Shown piece after piece: positions 24,881 to 36,049 of a stretch of 64,000 nucleotides of DNA (position 1 is its first letter; every line of letters begins with the position of its first letter). Source of the DNA: Symsagittifera roscoffensis. Taxonomy: Eukaryota > Xenacoelomorpha > Acoela > Convolutidae. Location of the stretch: the NCBI RefSeq assembly GCF_963678635.1, contig NW_026971149.1:64001-128000 (forward strand), given 5' to 3'. The notes under the pieces were generated by a model. It worked only from the letters and a program-made list of their open reading frames with translations. It made no database searches and had not been told where the DNA came from. The position numbers and the translations under genes are program-made.

Positions 24881-27190
24881 CTAGATGGACGCGCGTCGGG
24901 CGCAAAAAGCGATTAGGAAGGGGTAGGGGCCCCTTCCGGGCAAAAAATTTTTTTCAATATATACCCTGTCCTTTTCGGAAAATAAATTTAGTTCTCAAAA
25001 ACGTCAGGTTCAATCTTTCCAATTTTTTGCATGCGGCCCTGAATTGACGAGATGATGACAATTTGTTAGTGCCACTTTTCCATGGTTTTATTTTTAAGAC
25101 CATTTTTCCCACTTTTTCCACTTTTTTGAGTTAACCAAAAAGGTGTTTTTTCAACTTTTCTCAAAATGGGTAAGTTTTACGTCTTTGGCCATGAAAACCA
25201 TTCTAAACAGGTTCATAAAGTGTAGCTTAGTGAAATGTACCGATTGGGCCAACTTTTTTTGACTTTTTGAAAAAAAATGATTTTTTCCGTTTCTGACTCA
25301 ACATTTGTTATCAAAAAAATGAAATTGTTCCAAAGTGAGAAAAAGTTATTTTTGATGGCTTATTTGAGCTTGCCATAGTCGATTTAGTAGGTATAGAGTA
25401 TTAAAATATCAAAATTGGGTAAAAATTGTGGTTTTTACGAATTTTTTCCTATTGTCAGTTACTTTTATATTACTACAAATACTAATAGTCAAATTCCTAA
25501 AAAAAAGTCTCGTTCTCAGAAACGGCTCGTTTAATCTTTCCAATTTTTTGCATGCGGCCAGGAATTGACGAGATAATGGCAGTTTGTTAGTGTCACTTTT
25601 CCATGGTTTTATTTTTAAGAACATTTTCCCACTTTTTCCACTTTTTAGCGTTAACCAAAAAGGTGTTTTTTCGACTTTTCTCAAAATGGGTAAATTTTAC
25701 GTCTTTGGTCATGAAATCCATTCTAAACGGGTTCATAAAGTTCGGCTTAGTGACATGTTTTGATTGGACCAACTTTTTTTGACTTTTTGAAAAAAAGTGA
25801 TTTTTAACGTTTCTGACTCAACATTTTTTATCAAAAAAATAAAATTGTTCAAAAGTGAGAAAAAGTGAGGTTTGATGGCAGATTTGAGCTTGCCATAGTC
25901 GATTTAGTAGATATAGAGTAATAATTTATCAAAATTGGCTAAAAATTGTGGTTTTTACAAGTTTTTTTCTGTGGCCACTTACTACTATATTACTACAAAT
26001 ACTACTAGCCAAATTCCGAAAAAAAAACCTCTTTCTCATAGTTGGCTCGCAAAAACGTTTTATAATTTTGCATGCGACCCGTAATTGACACTGCAATCAT
26101 ACCTTATTGAGGTCACGTTTTGATCCTAAAGGATTGAAGACCACTTTATCCGGTTTTTCCTTTTTTTTATTTAACCAAAAAGGTTTTATTTCGCCTTTTC
26201 TCTAAATATGGGAATTTTACGGCTATGGTAATGAAAACCATTCTGAAGAGGTTGATAAAGTGTGGCTCAGTTAAATAAATTGGTTGGAACAACTTTTTTT
26301 GACTTTTTGGAAAAAATTGATTTCAAGCGTTTCTGACTCAACATTTTTTATCAACAATAAACAAAAAAGTTCAAAAGTGAGAAAAAGTGAGTTTTGATGG
26401 CATATTTGAATTCCCCGTTGACAATTTATTGAGTTTACAGTAGTAAATTGTCAAAATTGGATAAAAATTGTAGGTTTTATCTGTTTTCTGAATGGATTTT
26501 ACGTTAAAGGCTCCTACACATACTGAATATTTTTACTCTCAATAAAGTAATTTTAGGAACCCGTGCGTGAGATTGTTCTTATTTTTTGCATGCCGCCCTG
26601 AACTGTTCTTTGAATCATTTTTTTTTCAAATACAGATTGTTGAACCGCAGGAGTGACCCTAATTGGCGGGTAAATAATTGTTGCACGTTTGCTTTAATCC
26701 TTATGGGATGCTCCCTGGGACCCATGTGGTCCCATGTGGGGAGCATCCAGAACAACCAAAGACAAAAAAAATAGATTCTAGCTGTTCATTTTTCTTACAC
26801 TACTTTGGACAGAGCTGTTGTGTTGACACTCTCCTTTTGTTGGCACTCTTCAAAATATTTGATTGTAGAAAAAATGTCTTGGAAGATTATAAGTTAAACA
26901 ACGTCATGACCAGAGCCAGATCAAAAATGTGGCCAGCAAACACAGAAAAAAGGGGGTAAATTTTCGCTTTATTGGGGTTTTTGCGAGAGGGGGTTTCAGA
27001 TATAAAAGGCACGTTACCCATATTGGATATGTAGCTCAGTGAAAACCTGCTTCATCAGTTTTTAAAGAAATTTGGTTGTCTTAAATCGCTTTCCGTTACT
27101 ACTCAACGGAAAAAAAAGTGATTGAAGCCCGATTGATCACGTGGAATGGTCAATAGTTTCGGTCGGGTGGGTGGGGATGGTTAAGCACCC
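24881..27190 (+). repeat. Diverged family A unit (A'', 2310 bp)
   Basis: The head begins CTAGATGGACGCGCGTCGGG and keeps the GGAAGGGG/CCCCTTCC hairpin. GCATGC at 25029, 25550, 26070 and 26588 marks four monomer starts spaced 521, 520 and 518 bp. The nested hairpin 26706-26748 has perfect 10-bp outer arms. From 26760 to 27190 the sequence differs from standard A and ends in GGTCGGGTGGGTGGGG plus a short AT-richer stretch. Like A' it leads into a B unit. Confidence 0.85.
26706..26748 (+). other. Nested hairpin of the A'' unit
   Basis: The outer arms GGATGCTCCC/GGGAGCATCC pair over 10 bp without mismatch around TGGGACC/GGTCCCA. Unpaired positions differ from standard A (CATGT tip, TGTG on the 3' side), while the arms are kept and one pair longer. 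Confidence 0.75.
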
Positions 27191-29411
27191 CTAGGTGGCC
27201 GCGTTCCAGCATTACAAAATTTTTTGAGGTGGGGTAGGGGCCCCCACCGGTACAAGTAATATCCCTCAAATGGACTATAGAGAAATTTTGCAAAAAAGTC
27301 GATTCTCGAAATTGTCAGGTTAGATTGGTCTAATTTTTTGCATGCGGCCCTAAAATGGCAAACGAATAGGGGTTTCCTTTTGTGACTTTTTGACCCAATA
27401 ATTTTTAACAGGTGTTTGGGCTAATTTGGGCATTTTGCCCAATTTGGGAAAAGTTTTTATTTTGCTTAATTCTCAAAAATAAATAAAAATTTTGATATAC
27501 TTATGAAAATACGTCTAAATTGATCTCAGTAGTCCTATCTAACGAACTAATCATCAAGGTAGTGGAGGTTTTTGAATCGGAGAAAATTGATTTTTTTGAC
27601 TTTTTTTTACCCATTTTTGAATACTTTTTCAAAATAAAAGCCTTTAACGAAAAAACTTGAAAATAATTTGCTTAATTAATTTATTTTAGCTTAAAGTGCC
27701 TTGTTCTGGCTTTTTTAGCTAAAATGAAAAGTTTCAGCTAAAATTTGGCAATTTTTCAAAACAATCATTTTTTTCAAAAAAATTTTAAGTTTTTGATTTT
27801 TTCACAATTTTTTTGTTCAGAAATAAAGTTAAAAAACGATTTTTGAATCAGAGTCAATTGATTGTTTCCAACCTAATGTACTTTATGTGGGAGTACTGTT
27901 TGTACTAATTTTAGGCCCTCATTTTTGTTTTTAGCCAAGATATTGCTTTCGGAATTCTGTCTAAAAAATCGTAAAAACAGGTTTTTTTGACCTTTCTCAA
28001 AATTTTAAAATAAGTGATCCACTTGTTGTTAGCCGCCAGATAAGGTCTCCCAAAACCTCGAACACTCCAATGAACAGACTGATGAGATTTTTTTAAAATT
28101 TTTTCAAAATTTGAATTTTTTGATTTTTTTTGAACTTTTCAGCTGAAAAATTATTCTAAGTATCGTCATTTGAAGAAGAAAAAAAGTTAAAGTTCAAAAT
28201 TCCCTTTCTTTTCTGCAGTTTTTTTTCTTCCAGGGGTGTTATCACGCTGAAAATGGCCCATTCAGACTATCTGTATAGCTTGTTTAGATTCCAGTTTCTC
28301 AAGTTGGCTCAAAGGTGCCTTAAGTGGAGGCGAAAAGGAAAAATAGCCAAAATGAAAACTTCATAAAATCTACAATTTTCAACATTTTTTGGTAATTTAA
28401 AATGCTAGACCCACTAAGTTGGGTACGCTGAATCGTAATATGCAATTAATTTTCACTTTTTTTTTCAATTTTGAAAATTACAAATTTTTTGATTTTTTAA
28501 AAAAAACATAATTTTTAAATTTTTCTCTTTTTTAAAACATTTTACATCATATTGATGTTTTTTCTGCCAAAGTGTTATAAATGGCTAGAGAAGGAATCTT
28601 CATTACTTAAGAACAGTGGGTGGTGCGAGGAAAACTTGAAAAAAAAATGATTCATTTCTACCGATTTACAGAAGAAAAAAAGAAAAAAACAGTTTTTCAA
28701 TGCATTTGAAAACTTACAATTTTTCTCATCATTATCCCTTACTAGTTTTCAACAACCGCATTTGTAACCGCCTAACATCAGTTGTTCTTGGAAGCATTGA
28801 TTAATAAAGTCAATTTTTTTTAAATTAATACAGCTTCTCATGAGGAATTGAAAACAAGCATTAGTGTAAAAAAATTTTGTGAAAAATTAAGAACAACTAT
28901 CCGTTAACCTGGATCGAGGTAGGATGCTCACTCGGTCCCTCTGGGACCTGTAGAGGGAGCAGGCGTAACCGTAAATTCTACGCTTAAAATCTGAAATCAG
29001 CCTGATCTGAATTATGATTTGAGCGGAGATCAAATAAGTTTTTGATGTTGCGTTCTTATTTTGAACAATTTTTCTCTTTCCATTTTCTACATTTTCTATT
29101 TTACTTTTGCCAACATCAGTCTCATTGCAAGCCCGGTAAGAGCAAAAACTTGATTGTTTCACACTTTGAAATCTTTGCATTTTTTGGTGATAGTTTAAAT
29201 TAAAATTTATCAGAATTTTTCTTTAAACAAATTTTTTCACCTGGCAAAATTAGTTGAGCATTGGCATTTGCGCCCGAAGGGCGCATTGCTAATGGGAATG
29301 CGTAGAAGTCCACGTTTTTGCTTGAGCTCAAGATGTCGATGCTTGACGACACTCTCTTTTGGTTCCAGAAATTACTAAAAACTCAAATCAAGCCACTAGT
29401 ACCTGATTGTG
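27191..29411 (+). repeat. Family B repeat unit 2 (2221 bp)
   Basis: It is very close to the B unit at 10286, including the first ~150 bp. The 3' hairpin is at 28923-28962 and a TTGCGCCCGAAGGGCGCA hairpin lies near 29269. It ends in GTACCTGATTGTG and is followed by a C head, whereas the first B unit with the same end is followed by an A head. Confidence 0.87.
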
Positions 29412-29522
29412 CTAGGTGGTCGTCGCGGTCCGGCTTTGTGAATCATTTAGGCAAGGGTAGGGTTTCCTTGCCGGTCAACTAGAAAAAATACCTAATTAGG
29501 AAAATAAAAAAATTATTCAAGT
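29412..29522 (+). other. Family C head: structured element
   Basis: CTAGGTGGTCGTCGCGG leads into stem GGCAAGG (29450-29456)/CCTTGCC (29466-29472), extendable by one G-U pair, around GTAGGGTTT. The outer stem is weak or absent (TTG/CAA at best). The arms share no sequence with the A, B or D arms but hold the same position relative to the box. Confidence 0.6.
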
Positions 29523-30707
29523 TCTCGAAAACGGCAGTATAAAATTTCTTCAAACTTTGCATGTAGGTAGAGGACAAAATTCTAAGATATAACTTGGGAA
29601 GGCGTTTTTCCGAAATAATGTTATGAGTTGCACTTTTTGGGGAAAAAGGGGCGTTTTTTTTGGTCGAAATCACGATTTTTTTCAAAAATGCCCCAATAAC
29701 TCAATTTTGGTTGAGAAAATGCGAAAAAGTGATGTTTTTTTTGGACACTAGCACAGTTGAGGGAGTCGAATGGTGTATTTTTTGGCAAAATTTTTTCCGC
29801 AATATTTTCGAGATTTTTGATGTTTTTTTGCGGTTTTTTTGAAGTTTTTTGTCAAATTTCAAAAAAGTCAATGTTGCGGTCGTTTTTCGACATTTTTACT
29901 GATCACAAAAAATGATTGTCGTGGCCGAATTAATTCATTGGAGTAAAAAGAGAGAAAACTTGATTTTTGATTTTTTGAGAATTTTCCCGCCAAAAACTGA
30001 TTTTTTTACGTTTTTTTCTTTTTTTTTCAAAAAATCACTGTTCTTCTAAACTTTTTTATTATAAACATTTTGCCAGTTTGTATACCCTAGTGAGCCAAAC
30101 TTATGACCTAAAAACAAATTTTTTGCTGGTCCATCATAGAAGGCACTTTTTGATCGCCAAATCTGAAAAAAAAAATTTTTTTTTGTCAAATTTTTTAATT
30201 TCTTTTCAAAAATTAGCCAAAAAATCATTATTTAACTGGAGACAATTTTTATATACCTCAAAAACCCTTGACAAGTTAGTTTTGATGCAAAAATTTTCAT
30301 CAATTTGTTCAAGAGGTTTAGAAGTAATGAAATTTTGATTGTGGTAAAAAAAGCGTGTTTGTAAAACAAACGTAAAAGTTAATCGATCATTGTGAGTTGC
30401 GAAGTCAAAACGTGCCTAAACTGTAGTAACGCGTCAAAACGGGCCTCTCAGGTATCATCTTTTTCAAACTGAGGTTTTTGTGATACTTAAAAAAAGAAAT
30501 AAGTGATTTTTTTTTGCATATTTTTTTGATAAACTTAAATTTCTTTCTCGATTATTTGTTTTGTTTTTATTTTAATAATATTGTTTTTAACATAGTTGTT
30601 ATGTGTTTGAACAGTCAATAAACACAAAGACATGGGCTGGGCTCTGTAAGTTTAACCAACGCATTAGATTTCTCTTTGTTTGTATTTGGGATCATAATTT
30701 AAAATTT

Positions 30708-30745
30708 GGACTGTTTCCGAAAACTTGTTTTCGTTGAAACAGTCC
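30708..30745 (+). other. GGACTG hairpin (fully Watson-Crick version)
   Basis: GGACTGTTTC pairs with GAAACAGTCC, and inside it GAAAAC pairs with GTTTTC, with C opposite GTT as an internal bulge. The same element occurs once per unit in families C, D, E, F and H, for example 32320-32357, 33941-33978, 35582-35619, 50910-50947 and 52560-52597. It occupies the place that the GATGCTC hairpin has in A and B. Confidence 0.75.
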
Positions 30746-30928
30746 ATTTCGTAAATCAAAACGTATTTGGTAGTTAATTGATCGAACCACAGAATGACTT
30801 ATAAAAATGCCCTTCCAGGAATATAATTTGAGGTATCATGGGAGTTTAACTGAGAACAACTAGAAAAAAAGTTAAATTTCGGACGAAATATGTAAGATTT
30901 AAATCGACTTACAGTTCTCGAGCAAAAA

Positions 30929-30947
30929 GAGCACCCGCAGGGTGCTC
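30929..30947 (+). other. GAGCACCC-GCA-GGGTGCTC hairpin
   Basis: This is a perfect 8-bp stem with loop GCA, preceded by TCTCGAGCAAAAA and followed by CTGCGAGTGCG. Copies in other units keep the arms and change the loop: TTC at 34180, 51149 and 52796, ATC at 35821, GAA at 37466, 39096, 44557, 54435, 56059, 57685, 59314 and 60929, GCA at 32550. Confidence 0.75.
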
Positions 30948-31035
30948 TTTCTGCGAGTGCGTTGAGCGCTGTTCGTATTCTTCCCCACGCAATGCAAGTA
31001 ACTAAAGTCGAGAATAGACCACACAACCCTGCCCC

Positions 31036-32656
31036 CTAGGTGGTCGTCGCGGTCCGGCTTTGTGAATCCTTTAGGCAAGGGTAGGGTTTCCTTGCCGGTC
31101 AACTAGAAAAAATACCTAATTAGGAAAATAAAAAAATTATTCAAGTTCTCGAAAACGGCAGTATAGAATTTCTTCAAACTTTGCATGTAGGTAGAGGACA
31201 AAATTCTAAGATATAACTTGGGAAGGCGTTTTTCCGAAATAATGTTATGAGTTGCACTTTTTGGGGAAAAAGGGGCGTTTTTTTTGGTCGAAATCACGAT
31301 TTTTTTCAAAAATGCCCCAATAACTCAATTTTGGTTGAGAAAATGCGAAAAAGTGATGTTTTTTTTGGACACTAGCACAGTTGAGGGAGTCGAATGGTGT
31401 ATTTTTTGGCAAAATTTTTTCTGCAATTTTTTCAAGATTTTTGATGTTTTTTGGCGAACTTTTTTGTCAAATTTCGGAAAAGTCTATGTTCCGGTCGTTT
31501 CTCGACATTTTTACTGATGACAAAAAATGATTGTCGTGCCGAATTAGTTTATTGGAGTAAGGAGAGCGAAAACTTGGTTTTTAATTTTTTGAGAATTTTC
31601 CCGCCAAAAACTGATTTTTTCACGTTTTTTTCTAATTTTTTCAAAAAATCAGAGTTCTTCTAAACTTTTTTATTATAAACAATTAGCTATTTTATATACC
31701 CCAATGAGCCATACTTATAGCCTCAGAACAATTTTTTTGCTGATCCATCATAGAAGGCACTTTTTGGTCGCCAAATCTGAAAAAATATTATTTTTTCAAC
31801 TTTTTTAAGTTTTTTCAAAAATTAGCCAAAAAATTATTATTTAACTGGATACATTTAATATGTATCTCAAAAACCCTTGACTCTTAAGTTAGTTCTTATG
31901 CAAAAAAAATCATCTATTCTACTCAAGTCGTTCAAGAGTAATGAAAGTTTGATTGTGGTAAAAAAATCGTGTTTGTAAAACAAACATCAAAGTTAATCGA
32001 TCATTGTGGGCTGCGAACTCAAAACGTGCCTAAACTGTAGTAACGCGTCAAAACGGGCCTCTCAAGTATCAGATTTTTGAAACTGAGGTTTTCATGACTA
32101 ATAAAAAAAGAATTAATTGAATTTTTTGCATATTTTGTTGATAAACTTTCATTTCTTTCTCGATAATTTGTTTTGTTTTATTTTTAATAACTTAGTTTTT
32201 AACATAGTTGTTATGTGTTTGAACAGTCGATAAGCACAAAGAAATAAGCTGGGCTCTGTTAGTTTAACCAACGCATTAGATTTTTCTTTGTTTATGTTTG
32301 GGATCATAACTACAAATTTGGACTGTTTCCGAAAACTTGTTTTCGTTGAAACAGTTCATTTCGTAAATCAAAATGTATTTGGTTGTCAACTGATCGAGCC
32401 ACAGACTGACTTATAAAAATGCCCATCCAGGAATACAATTTGAGGTATCATGGGAATTTAACTGAGATCAACTAGTAAAAAAAAGTTAAATTTAGGACAA
32501 AATATGTAAATTGAAAAATTTAAATCGACTTACAGTTCTCGAGCAAAAAGAGCACCCGCAGGGTGCTCTTTCTGCGAGTGCGTTGAGCGCTGTTCGTATT
32601 CTTCCCCACGCAATGCAAGTAACTAAAGTCGAGAATAGACCACACAACCCTGCCCC
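31036..32656 (+). repeat. Family C repeat unit 2 (1621 bp)
   Basis: Same plan as C1. In hairpin 32320-32357 the last arm reads AGTTC, turning one G-C pair into G-U on the + strand. Hairpin GAGCACCC is at 32550-32568. It ends in the same CCCTGCCCC as C1 but is followed by a D head. Confidence 0.87.
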
Positions 32657-32764
32657 CTAGGTGGCCGTCCGCCTTCGGCGTCTTTGTTTAGTGAGTTTGG
32701 GGTAGGGGCCCCGAACGGCCAAAGAATTATAACGGTATGACTATTTGCTCGGAAAAAGTGCTGA
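32657..32764 (+). other. Family D head: two-stem structured element
   Basis: A short CGCC-TTC-GGCG hairpin follows the box. The outer stem is TCTTTG (32681-32686)/CAAAGA (32720-32725). The inner stem is GTTTGGGG (32695-32702)/CCCCGAAC (32709-32716), 8 pairs including one T-G that would be U-G in + strand RNA, with loop TAGGGG. The copy at 49624 is the same. Confidence 0.65.
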
Positions 32765-34225
32765 TCTCAAAATTGTCGGGATAGAATTCGATAAAAATTG
32801 GCATGCGGGCCTGAAATGCAATTCTAAGGATACACTTTTGCTCCGTTTTCCCAAAATTTTGTTATGCGTTGACTTATAGTGGGAAAAATTGGGAAAAACA
32901 GGGAAAAACCATGTTTTTTGTTAAAAATGGCTCAGTAACTCTATTTTGGTTAACAAATTGGGGTAATTTGATGGAAAATGGATGAAAGTAGACTGTTTTA
33001 GGAGCCCAATTATGTAGGTTTGGGAAAATTTGTTTTTCTTAAAAATTTGAGTTTTTTCAAAAACTGCAACAAAAATGATGGTTTTTTTGTAACTAAAAAG
33101 TTATTTTTTCCACTTTTCTCAAAATGTGTAAAGTTTCAGCTTTAAACATGAAAACCATTCTGAACAGGCTGAGAAAGTGTGTTTTAGTGAATCAAATTGA
33201 TTGGAACAACTTTTTTTGACTTTTTGAAAAAAACTGATTTTTCATGTTTCTGACTCAACATTTTATATCAAAAAAACAAAAATTTTAAAAAGCGAGAAAA
33301 AATGAGTTTTGATGGCATATTTGAGCTTGCCATAGACATTTTAGTGGATATAGAGTATTTAATTGTCAAAATTGGATAAAAATTTTGGTTTTTACAACTT
33401 TTTTTTCTCTGGTAACTTACTACTACTTTAATACAAATAAAAATGGCCAAAGTCCGAAAAAAAAGTCTTGTTTTCTGAAGTGGCCACCCCAATTGTTTCA
33501 CCTTTTTGCATGTGACCTTACAAGGGACACTACATATATACCTCAATTAGATAATTTTTCGGTCCTATAGGTTTGAAGACGACTTTATCCGATTTATCTA
33601 CCTTTTTCAGTTAACCAAAAAGGTGTTTTTTTGCCTTTTCTCTAAATATGGAAATTTTACGGCTTTGTTCATGAAAACCAATCTGAACAGGTACATATAT
33701 TGTAGTTTGGTGATTTAATGCAAATTGAACTACTTCTAATGACTTTTTGAAAAAAAAGGGATTTTTCACGTTTCTGACTCAAGTATTTTTATCAAATAAA
33801 AAAAAAAGTTTTTTTTTTCTATTGCTTCTAATCAATTTGAGACAAACTTAACTTTTTTGGGACAAATTCCAAGTCTAATTCACCTATTAGTCACAATTGA
33901 AAGTCCACGTACTTGAAAATGAGCTCCAAGTAAATTATTAGGACTGTTTCCGAAAACTTGTTTTCGTTGAAACAGTCCTCTTCATGAGTCACTGAAAAAT
34001 ATAAGTTACTTTGTTTTAGGGTTCTCTAGAGACTGATCAGGTGTAGCTTCAGTCATTGAAAGTGTCATAAATCTTTTTTGACCATTACTGATCAGATACA
34101 GAAAGTTTTGTCATGTTGCTTTTGTGACACCCTACAAAGTTCATCAGATACCGTTTCACAAGACATTCGAGCAGTAAAAGAGCACCCTTCGGGTGCTCTT
34201 TTTCTGCGAGTGCCACATGGCTTGA

Positions 34226-34250
34226 AGCTAATGGCCCCCAGGCCAATGCT
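34226..34250 (+). other. Tail hairpin TGGCC-CCCA-GGCCA
   Basis: TGGCC (34232-34236) pairs with GGCCA (34241-34245), and AGC/GCT flank them. It lies in the GC-richer tail between the GAGCACCC hairpin and the next box. Similar TGGCC/GGCCA pairs are in the tails of the units at 34298 and 49624, and with a shorter TCA loop in the tail of G near 49570. Confidence 0.6.
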
Positions 34251-34297
34251 TACGAATCAAGCCCATAACACCCATGCACCGCAGGTCACTGACCTAT

Positions 34298-34408
34298 CTA
34301 GGTGGTCGTCCGCGCTTCGGCGTCAATGATTTTGGAGGCCAGGGGTTGGGGCCCCGGCCGGTCATTGGTAAAACCTCTACCGTAATGGAACCTGGAAAAA
34401 ACAGACGA
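34298..34408 (+). other. Family E head: two-stem structured element
   Basis: The outer stem is CAATGA (34324-34329)/TCATTG (34362-34367). The inner stem is GGCC-A-GGGG (34337-34345)/CCCC-GGCC (34352-34359) with loop TTGGGG and one bulged A. These arm sequences occur in no other head in this window, yet both stems are perfect apart from the bulge. Confidence 0.68.
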
Positions 34409-35939
34409 TCTCGAAAACTGGAGGTCAGAATTCCCTAATTTTTTGCATGCAGCCCCGTATTGAAATTCTAAGGATACACTTTTGCCCCGTTTTGCCAAAA
34501 TTTTGTTATGTGTTGACTTATAGAGGGAAATGGGGGGCAAAAATGGTAAAAAACACGTTTTTTGATAAAAATCACCTTTTAACTCTGTTTTGGTTCCAAA
34601 AATGGGGTATATTGACAGAGAATGGATGAAAGTAGACTGTTTGGGGAGCCTAAATATAAAGATTTGAGAAAAAAAATTTTTCTCAAAAATTTGAGTTTTT
34701 TCAAAAACTGCAACAAAAATGATGGTTTTTTTGTAACTAAAAAGGTGTTTTTTCCAATTTTCTCAAAATAGGTAAGGTTTCCGGCTTTAAACCAAAAACC
34801 CATTCTGAACAGGTTCATAAAGTGTGTTTCAGTGAAACAAATTGATTGGAACACTTTATTTTGACTTTTTGAAAAAAATAGTTTTTTCACGTTTCTGACT
34901 CAACATTGTATATCAAAAAAACAAAAATTTTAAAAAGTGAGAAAAAATGATTTTTGATGGCATATTTGAGCTTGCCATAGACATTTTAGTAGGTATTGGG
35001 TATTTAAACGTCAAAATTGGATAAAAATTGTGGTTTTTACAATTTTTTTTTCTCGGCTATTTTACTACTATTTTACTACAAATAAAATTGGCCAAATTTC
35101 GAAGAAATAAGTCTTAATTTCGGAAGTGGCCAACAAAAATGTTCTAGTTTTCTGAATGCGACCTAACAAGGACACTACATATACACCCCATTTTGATCAC
35201 TTTTCGATCCTATAGGTTTGAAGACGACTTTACCCGATTTATCTACCTTTTTGAGTTAATCGAAAAGTTGTTTTTTTTGCCTTTTCTCTAAATACGGAAA
35301 TTTTACGGCTTTGGTCATGAAAACCATTCTGAACAGGTTCATATATTGTAGCCTAGTGATTTAAGTCAATTGGAGCTACTTTTTATGACTTTTGAAAAGA
35401 GAGGTTTTTTCACGTTTCTGACTCAACTATTTTTATCAAATAAAAAAAATCTTTTTTTTTCTATTGCTTCTAATCAATTTGAGACAAACTTAACCTTTTG
35501 GGACAAATTCGAAGTCCAATTCAGCTATAAGTCACAATTAAAAGTCCACGTACTTGACAATGGGCTCGAAAAAGAATATTAGGACTGTTTCCGAAAACTT
35601 GTTTTCGTTGGAACGGTCCTCTTCATGAGTCACTGAAAAATATAAATTACTCTGGTTTAATGTTCTCTAGAGACTGATCAGGTATAGATTCAGTCATTGA
35701 AAGTATGAGAAATCTTTTTTGACCTTTTCTTATCACATACAGAACGTTTTGTGACGTTGCTTTTGTGACACCTTACAAAGTTCATCAGATACCGTTTCAA
35801 ATGACTCTCGAGCAAAAAAAGAGCACCCATCGGGTGCTCTTTTTATGCGAGTGCCACATGCCTTAAAGTCAATGGCCCCCAGGCCAAAGCTGGCAAACCA
35901 AGCCCACAACAATTTGGCACCGCAGGTCAATAACTGGTG
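34298..35939 (+). repeat. Family E repeat unit (1642 bp)
   Basis: A single copy in the window. Its head (34298-34408) is unlike F, but from TCTCGAAAACTGG at 34409 the sequence becomes nearly identical to F units through GCATGCAGCC (34445). Its tail is D-like (GAGTGCCACATG, GGCCCCCAGGCC). Hairpins lie at 35582-35619 and 35821-35839. It therefore reads as a D-type tail and an F-type body under a private head. Confidence 0.87.
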
Positions 35940-36049
35940 CTAGGTGGCCGCCGCGTCCGGCTATGGCGTTCAGCAGAGACAGGGGAAGGGGCCCCGTCGG
36001 TTCGAAGGAACAATTACCTTTTACCCTTTTCATGCAGAATAAGTCGTGT
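35940..36049 (+). other. Family F head: structured element
   Basis: GCCG-CGTC-CGGC (35950-35961) follows the box. The inner stem is GAC-A-GGGG (35978-35985)/CCCC-GTC (35992-35998) with loop AAGGGG. The outer stem GTTC (35968-35971)/GAAC (36008-36011) is short and competes with a local GTTC-GAAG-GAAC hairpin. Three head subtypes occur: CAGCAGAGAC with TTACCC (35940, 37575, 39206, 56168, 57795), CAGTAGAGAC with TTAGTC (43042, 54544) and CAGTAGAGAC with CGAAAGAAC (52916, 59423). Confidence 0.62.

Larger units (their letters stand above)
29412..31035 (+). repeat. Family C repeat unit 1 (1624 bp)
   Basis: The head is 29412-29522 and GCATGT is at 29559. Hairpin GGACTGTTTC lies at 30708-30745 and hairpin GAGCACCC-GCA-GGGTGCTC at 30929-30947. 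The tail ends in ACCCTGCCCC. The body contains CCCGCCAAAAACTGATT, a stretch also seen in unit G. The first ~390 bp are almost identical to unit C2, the remainder clearly less so. No gene is seen. Confidence 0.87.
32657..34297 (+). repeat. Family D repeat unit 1 (1641 bp)
   Basis: The head is 32657-32764, GCATGC is at 32801 and a second monomer starts near 33508. The GGACTG hairpin is at 33941-33978 and the GAGCACCC-TTC-GGGTGCTC hairpin at 34180-34198. The body has the ATTCTGAACAGG and TTTCTGACTCAAC blocks shared with A, E, F and H. No gene is seen. Confidence 0.87.

Noticed and set aside
29447-29454. TTAGGC in the C head as a nematode telomere repeat
   Set aside because: A single hexamer with no tandem copies.
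35999-36011. GGTTCGAAGGA in F heads as an RNA polymerase III B box
   Set aside because: It only partly matches the B-box consensus, has no well-placed A box, and other families lack it at that position.
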